Shown one piece after another: positions 60,851 to 64,000 of a stretch of 64,000 nt of DNA. The stretch's first letter is position 1. The number at the start of each line of letters is the position of its first letter. The translations under genes were made by a program, and so were the position numbers. The DNA is from Faecalicatena contorta (GTDB taxonomy: Bacteria > Bacillota > Clostridia > Lachnospirales > Lachnospiraceae). Under the pieces are notes generated by a model, which was given only the letters and a program-made list of their open reading frames with translations, was not told the origin of the DNA and ran no database searches. Where the stretch lies: contig NZ_QGDS01000016.1 in the NCBI RefSeq assembly GCF_003149105.1, positions 1 through 64,000 of the forward strand, written 5' to 3'.

Positions 60851-61465
60851 ATGAGTGAAAAACAAGAAAAACGTATGGTAGAGAGTTATGAGATTACACA
60901 GGGGATTTGTATTGGAGATAAAGAAGTAGTCTTCGGTGTGGATGAAAAGAAAGAAATGCCTTATTTATGTGCATTTTATACCAGCAATGACATCTTTGAT
61001 TCCTACAGCGACTGCATGATTGGTGATGATTACGTGGAATTAATGGAGTTGTTTGCAGGGCGTGTGCAAGAGCAGTGTAAAAGGATAAGAGCCGAGCAGC
61101 AAAAAGTCACAGTATCGAGAGAGCCAATTACAGCGGAGATGTGTTTTAAGGATAATCGGGATGAGAGCATTGTAGGAAAAGTCGTGGCGGTAAAGGCAGA
61201 GATTTTAAGACCGGAATACCGTTCAGCGGATTACCAGCTTATTTATGTGACCGGAGGGAATGGGGCGAATGGAAACTCCAGGGGGAATGCCTGTTATTAT
61301 ACAAATCTTTATAGTGGGGAACGGGGGAGGTGGGAGCGGTACGATATTTTGGGCGAAGTAAAACCGGAATGTCTGCCGCAGTGGGCAAAGGAAAAACTTG
61401 AAGGAATCCAAAAACAGGAAATGGAAACAGAGGTTTTAAAGCCAGATAGGGGAAGGGAGGTGTAA
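60851..61465 (+). CDS. Conserved ICE protein of unknown function (204 aa)
   Basis: A soluble protein typical of clostridial conjugative elements; I know no function. N-terminal part YEITQGICIGDKEVVFGVDEK and DDYVELMELFAGRVQEQ; C-terminal part YQLIYVTGGNGANGNSRGNACYYTNLY. AAAAGGAGG precedes the ATG. It is followed after 2 bp by a smaller relative of its N-terminal domain. Confidence 0.75.
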   Translation: MSEKQEKRMVESYEITQGICIGDKEVVFGVDEKKEMPYLCAFYTSNDIFDSYSDCMIGDDYVELMELFAGRVQEQCKRIRAEQQKVTVSREPITAEMCFKDNRDESIVGKVVAVKAEILRPEYRSADYQLIYVTGGNGANGNSRGNACYYTNLYSGERGRWERYDILGEVKPECLPQWAKEKLEGIQKQEMETEVLKPDRGREV

Positions 61466-61467
61466 TA

Positions 61468-61752
61468 GTGGGAGAAAGAGTGAATGCAGGCTATGTGATA
61501 ACTAGCTCAGTCCAAATAGGAGAAACAGAGTTTGTACTTGGTGTTCATAAGACCAGTCCAGACCAGTTTGTGACATGGAAGTGTACAAATGGCGTGGATT
61601 ATTACTGGGGACATTATACGGATAATCTGTTAAGTGCGACAAAGGACTTGTGTCAAAGGGGTTTGGAGGAAGTGCAGTTTTTAGAGCAGAGACAGGAACA
61701 TTCAAGTCAGGCAAAGGTAGTAAAAGCAAAAAACAGAGGGCAGGAAAGGTAG
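61468..61752 (+). CDS. Conserved ICE protein, related to the N-terminal half of its neighbour
   Basis: 94 aa. It resembles the first half of the 204-aa protein just upstream (YVITSSVQIGETEFVLGVH against YEITQGICIGDKEVVFGVD), so the two are a tandem duplication of one domain. GTG start, with GGGAGGTG nine bases upstream. Function unknown. Confidence 0.7.
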   Translation: MGERVNAGYVITSSVQIGETEFVLGVHKTSPDQFVTWKCTNGVDYYWGHYTDNLLSATKDLCQRGLEEVQFLEQRQEHSSQAKVVKAKNRGQER

Positions 61753-61759
61753 GTATTTT

Positions 61760-61969
61760 ATGGCAAAGATGAATCATAAAGCGGTCCGAACAATTACAAA
61801 ACTGATGGATGCAGGATTTGATACAGAAAAGGCAGTCCTTGCCATGACCATGGATGAGATTCTGGAATTGCCGGGAATTAGTGTAGCAGAAATTGGAATC
61901 ATCAATGAGATACAAAAAGCAGTCAAGGCAAACAAGGTCATCACATTTTTAGGCGGTGGGGAAATATGA
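61760..61969 (+). CDS. Small conserved ICE protein (69 aa)
   Basis: A small helical protein with a helix-hairpin-like middle (FDTEKAVLAMTMDEILELPGISVAEIGIINEIQKAV), in the operon eight bases after the previous gene. AGGAAAGGTAGG lies before the ATG. No function is known to me; the shape suggests DNA or protein contact. Confidence 0.65.
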   Translation: MAKMNHKAVRTITKLMDAGFDTEKAVLAMTMDEILELPGISVAEIGIINEIQKAVKANKVITFLGGGEI

Positions 61970-62002
61970 GAGAGTATGGCAGGGAAAGGCAGGTGCAGAT
62001 AG

Positions 62003-62359
62003 ATGGCAAGATATGATGCAATGGAAGAAACCTTTATGGAAATTGAAGTGCTTGGCAAACCAGCTTTATTCCATGATATGAGGATTGAACGAAACAGCAT
62101 ACCGAAAGGCTTGTATCTTTATGAGATCAGGCACGATGATGAGGGATGGGGGGACCCGGTGCAGATTGCAAGGGGAATCATGGTCAATCATTTTGGGAGC
62201 ATTATCACAAGGGCGCCAATCCGATTGCCATCAGACGGATATCTGAATATTGACCCGGAAAAGGACTGGAGCTATGCAGGAGGGGATTGCCGGACAGTCA
62301 AAGAATTTCAGAAAAAATATCCGCCTGTTAAGAGGAAGGAAAAAGAACAAGAAAGATAG
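62003..62359 (+). CDS. LPD28-domain protein
   Basis: 118 aa that match the LPD28 domain (large polyvalent protein-associated domain 28): MEIEVLGKPALFHDMRIER, then LPSDGYLNIDPEKDWSYAGGDCRTVKEF. These domains occur with the DNA-processing megaproteins of ICEs and phages. It is directly upstream of such a large protein, 11 bp away. Confidence 0.78.
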   Translation: MARYDAMEETFMEIEVLGKPALFHDMRIERNSIPKGLYLYEIRHDDEGWGDPVQIARGIMVNHFGSIITRAPIRLPSDGYLNIDPEKDWSYAGGDCRTVKEFQKKYPPVKRKEKEQER

Positions 62360-62370
62360 GAGGAAGCGTA

Positions 62371-64000
62371 TTGGCAAAGAAACTTGACCTGATTACCGAT
62401 TTGTATGCCTCTGCCATAAAGGAAGTGACTGCAAAGCCGGAGCACTGGACAGCATTTTTGCGCTCTGCCTGCCGTAATTACCGTCTTCCTTTTGATGACC
62501 AGCTTCTGATTCATGTACAACGTCCAGATGCGTCTGCTGTGTTGGAAATGGAGGACTGGAATCGAAAGTTTGGGCGCTGGGTAAAGCGGGATGCGAAAGG
62601 AATTGCGGTTTTTGATAAAAGTGTGAATACCATGCGTCTGAAATATTACTTTGATATTTCAGATACAAAAGAAGGGCGCTACCGTCGTCTGGTGCGCCCT
62701 GTACCATTGTGGGAAGTGGGGGAGAAGTATAGGCAGGCGGTACAGGAAACCATTTACAATGCATTTGGTGTGGCAGAGGAAACTACAGATTTTGTACGAA
62801 CCGTACTGGAGGCAGCAAAAAATGCCGCCGATGATAATATTTCTGATTACATGCAGGATATTTTAGTTGGCCGGGAGAACAGTTTTCTGGTGGAATTAGA
62901 TGAGTACAGCGTGGAGGTGGAGGCAAAGAATCTGCTGGCTAACAGTATTGCCTACATGATGCTGATACGATGTGGCATACAGCCGGAAGAATACCTTGAA
63001 GTCGGTGATTTTAGGTGGATTATGGACTTTAATACACCACAGCTTGCGAACCTGTTTGGGGCGATGGCCAGTGAGGTGTCAGAAATGGCATTATCAGAGG
63101 TTGCGGATACCGTGCGGAAACTACAGTTAGAAGAAAAAAGCAAAAAACGCACATTTGAGGAGTCAAATACAGAGGGATATAATGAAATTAAAAAGACAGA
63201 AAATGATACAGAAAGGAGCCTTGAAGATGAAGAAAATCACATACAGCAAGCAGGGAGATTACCAGTTGCCAGACTTAACCGTTCCAGAAGAACCGGAAGT
63301 ACATCTTGGGAAGTACGCCTCACTCCGCCGGAATTACCTGAAGGAGCATCGGTACGGAATGTTTCTCAATCTGTTGACACAGGGCAAATTGAACCAGCAT
63401 TTGATGGAAGTACAAGTAGAGGCAATGAGTCAGATGGAACAGCTTACAGCAGAGATGGCGAAGGAACAGAAGGTGACGGAGGAGTTGAAAGCAGAAAATC
63501 AGATGCTGTGGCTGGGAATGACGAACAATATCAAGAACTCAGCAGAGGAAACGGTAATGAGGGAACTGATTTACAACTAGTATGGTATGACAGGAGCAGT
63601 GAAGATCACAGTCTCCCTTTCTTTGGGAAAGAGGAAGATATTAAATCACTGCTCCTTTCTACACCCCATTTAAAAGCAACGAAAGAAGAAGTTCAGGCAT
63701 TTTATGAAAGCCATGAGGACAAAGAGGAACGGACAGAATATATCAAAAGTATTTTTAATGATGAATACACGGAAATCACACTGGAGGATAAAAGACGGGT
63801 AGGATATAAGACTTATCAGAACGTACTTCATATGTGGGAGGGGAGCTATTTGTCCCGTACATCACAGTCTTATTATGACTGGGATGTTATTGCAAATTAT
63901 TTTGAGGCAATGCGTCTTTTAGGGGAATTAAAAGATAAAAGCAGGCCACTTCCCACAGTGAGAGAGCAGATGACATTTCTAGAAGAGTTAGCAGAGGAAA
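62371..64000 (+). CDS. Large ICE DNA-processing protein (helicase/methylase-type), 3' partial
   Basis: The frame is open from TTG 62371 to the end of the window (543 codons visible). AGGAGG lies 8 nt before the TTG. The first ~70 residues (AKPEHWTAFLRSACRNYRLPFDDQLLIHVQRP) resemble the ArdC-like ssDNA-binding domain that opens the giant helicase/methylase proteins of Firmicute ICEs; helicase motifs would lie to the right. Residues about 265-400 are low-complexity and rich in Gly, Ser, Glu and Arg; that part overlaps tnpV in another frame. Confidence 0.75.
   Translation, partial: MAKKLDLITDLYASAIKEVTAKPEHWTAFLRSACRNYRLPFDDQLLIHVQRPDASAVLEMEDWNRKFGRWVKRDAKGIAVFDKSVNTMRLKYYFDISDTKEGRYRRLVRPVPLWEVGEKYRQAVQETIYNAFGVAEETTDFVRTVLEAAKNAADDNISDYMQDILVGRENSFLVELDEYSVEVEAKNLLANSIAYMMLIRCGIQPEEYLEVGDFRWIMDFNTPQLANLFGAMASEVSEMALSEVADTVRKLQLEEKSKKRTFEESNTEGYNEIKKTENDTERSLEDEENHIQQAGRLPVARLNRSRRTGSTSWEVRLTPPELPEGASVRNVSQSVDTGQIEPAFDGSTSRGNESDGTAYSRDGEGTEGDGGVESRKSDAVAGNDEQYQELSRGNGNEGTDLQLVWYDRSSEDHSLPFFGKEEDIKSLLLSTPHLKATKEEVQAFYESHEDKEERTEYIKSIFNDEYTEITLEDKRRVGYKTYQNVLHMWEGSYLSRTSQSYYDWDVIANYFEAMRLLGELKDKSRPLPTVREQMTFLEELAEE
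63227..63580 (+). CDS. tnpV: TnpV-family protein, nested in another gene's frame
   Basis: 117 aa: MKKITYSKQGDYQLPDL, then LGKYASLRRNYLKEHRYGMF, LLTQGKLNQHLMEVQ and AENQMLWLGMTNNI, the full TnpV pattern known from clostridial transposons and ICEs. AAAGGAG lies 8 nt before the ATG. The gene lies wholly inside the large DNA-processing gene in the +1 frame, and both frames are open. Its function is not established. Confidence 0.8.
   Translation: MKKITYSKQGDYQLPDLTVPEEPEVHLGKYASLRRNYLKEHRYGMFLNLLTQGKLNQHLMEVQVEAMSQMEQLTAEMAKEQKVTEELKAENQMLWLGMTNNIKNSAEETVMRELIYN

Noticed and set aside
1..64000. CRISPR arrays, tRNA or rRNA genes
   Set aside because: No regularly spaced repeats and no tRNA or rRNA landmarks were seen on either strand.

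Overview
The window reads as chromosomal DNA of an anaerobic gut Firmicute, most likely a Lachnospiraceae (Clostridia). The grounds are the moderately AT-rich, SD-led genes, the anaerobic selenium/molybdenum purine-degradation locus, the feoA-feoA-feoB cluster with its small Cys-rich partner, DUF6110-type proteins, and an integrative conjugative element (ICE) of the kind common in that family. The genus cannot be fixed from sequence reading alone.

Region 1 (1-22980) is a purine / uric-acid catabolism locus with its cofactor supply. The left edge holds the FAD and 2Fe-2S subunits of an XdhABC-type dehydrogenase. A leftward block follows: NCS2 purine permease, carbamate kinase, RidA, YgeW carbamoyltransferase, YgeY hydrolase, diaminopropionate ammonia-lyase and a YheO/DauR-like regulator. 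Divergent from it is a rightward block: SsnA, YgfK, hydantoinase, YqeC, a YqeB-MocA fusion and a selenium-dependent xanthine dehydrogenase. The molybdate transporter ModABC and a ModE-like regulator come next. Together these can import purines, hydroxylate and reduce them, open the rings, and recover ammonia, pyruvate and ATP (via carbamoyl phosphate), while making the Mo/Se cofactor.

Region 2 (23150-31688) is core-genome material: a DUF975 membrane protein, a DtxR-like regulator divergent from feoA-feoA-feoB, the FeoB-associated Cys-rich peptide, a short Fur-like protein, a DUF454 protein, and a metal P-type ATPase preceded by two small membrane-associated proteins.

Region 3 (31788-43800) is a self-contained sugar/polyol cassette that looks richer in GC by eye. 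It has two very long LacI-family regulators (663 and 660 aa), a Zn-dependent dehydrogenase, a CUT2-type ABC transporter (binding protein, ATPase, permease), two xylose-isomerase-like TIM-barrel proteins and a Gfo/Idh/MocA oxidoreductase. Each regulator carries a second C-terminal domain that is visibly homologous to the transporter's own binding protein.

Region 4 (44022-47173) has an APC permease, a DUF2325 protein behind two Fur-box-like palindromes, an unrecognised leftward gene, and the C-terminal half of an ABC substrate-binding protein that is cut at the edge of the mobile element.

Region 5 (about 47.2 kb to the end) is the left part of an ICE: parA, parB, a 1417-aa thioester/Cna-B LPXTG-like adhesin, a run of small ICE genes, and the start of a very large DNA-processing protein with an overprinted tnpV gene inside it. 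Cargo sits at two points. Upstream of parA, three copies of the parA leader separate a probable Pycsar anti-phage system (nucleotide cyclase plus membrane effector, with a SieB-like membrane protein) from an abortive-infection-like gene. Between the adhesin and the conserved small genes lies a Ser/Thr protein kinase bracketed by two similar hairpins. The strongest candidates for something under-described are the LacI-binding-protein fusion regulators, the cargo hotspots of the ICE, and the nested tnpV frame.
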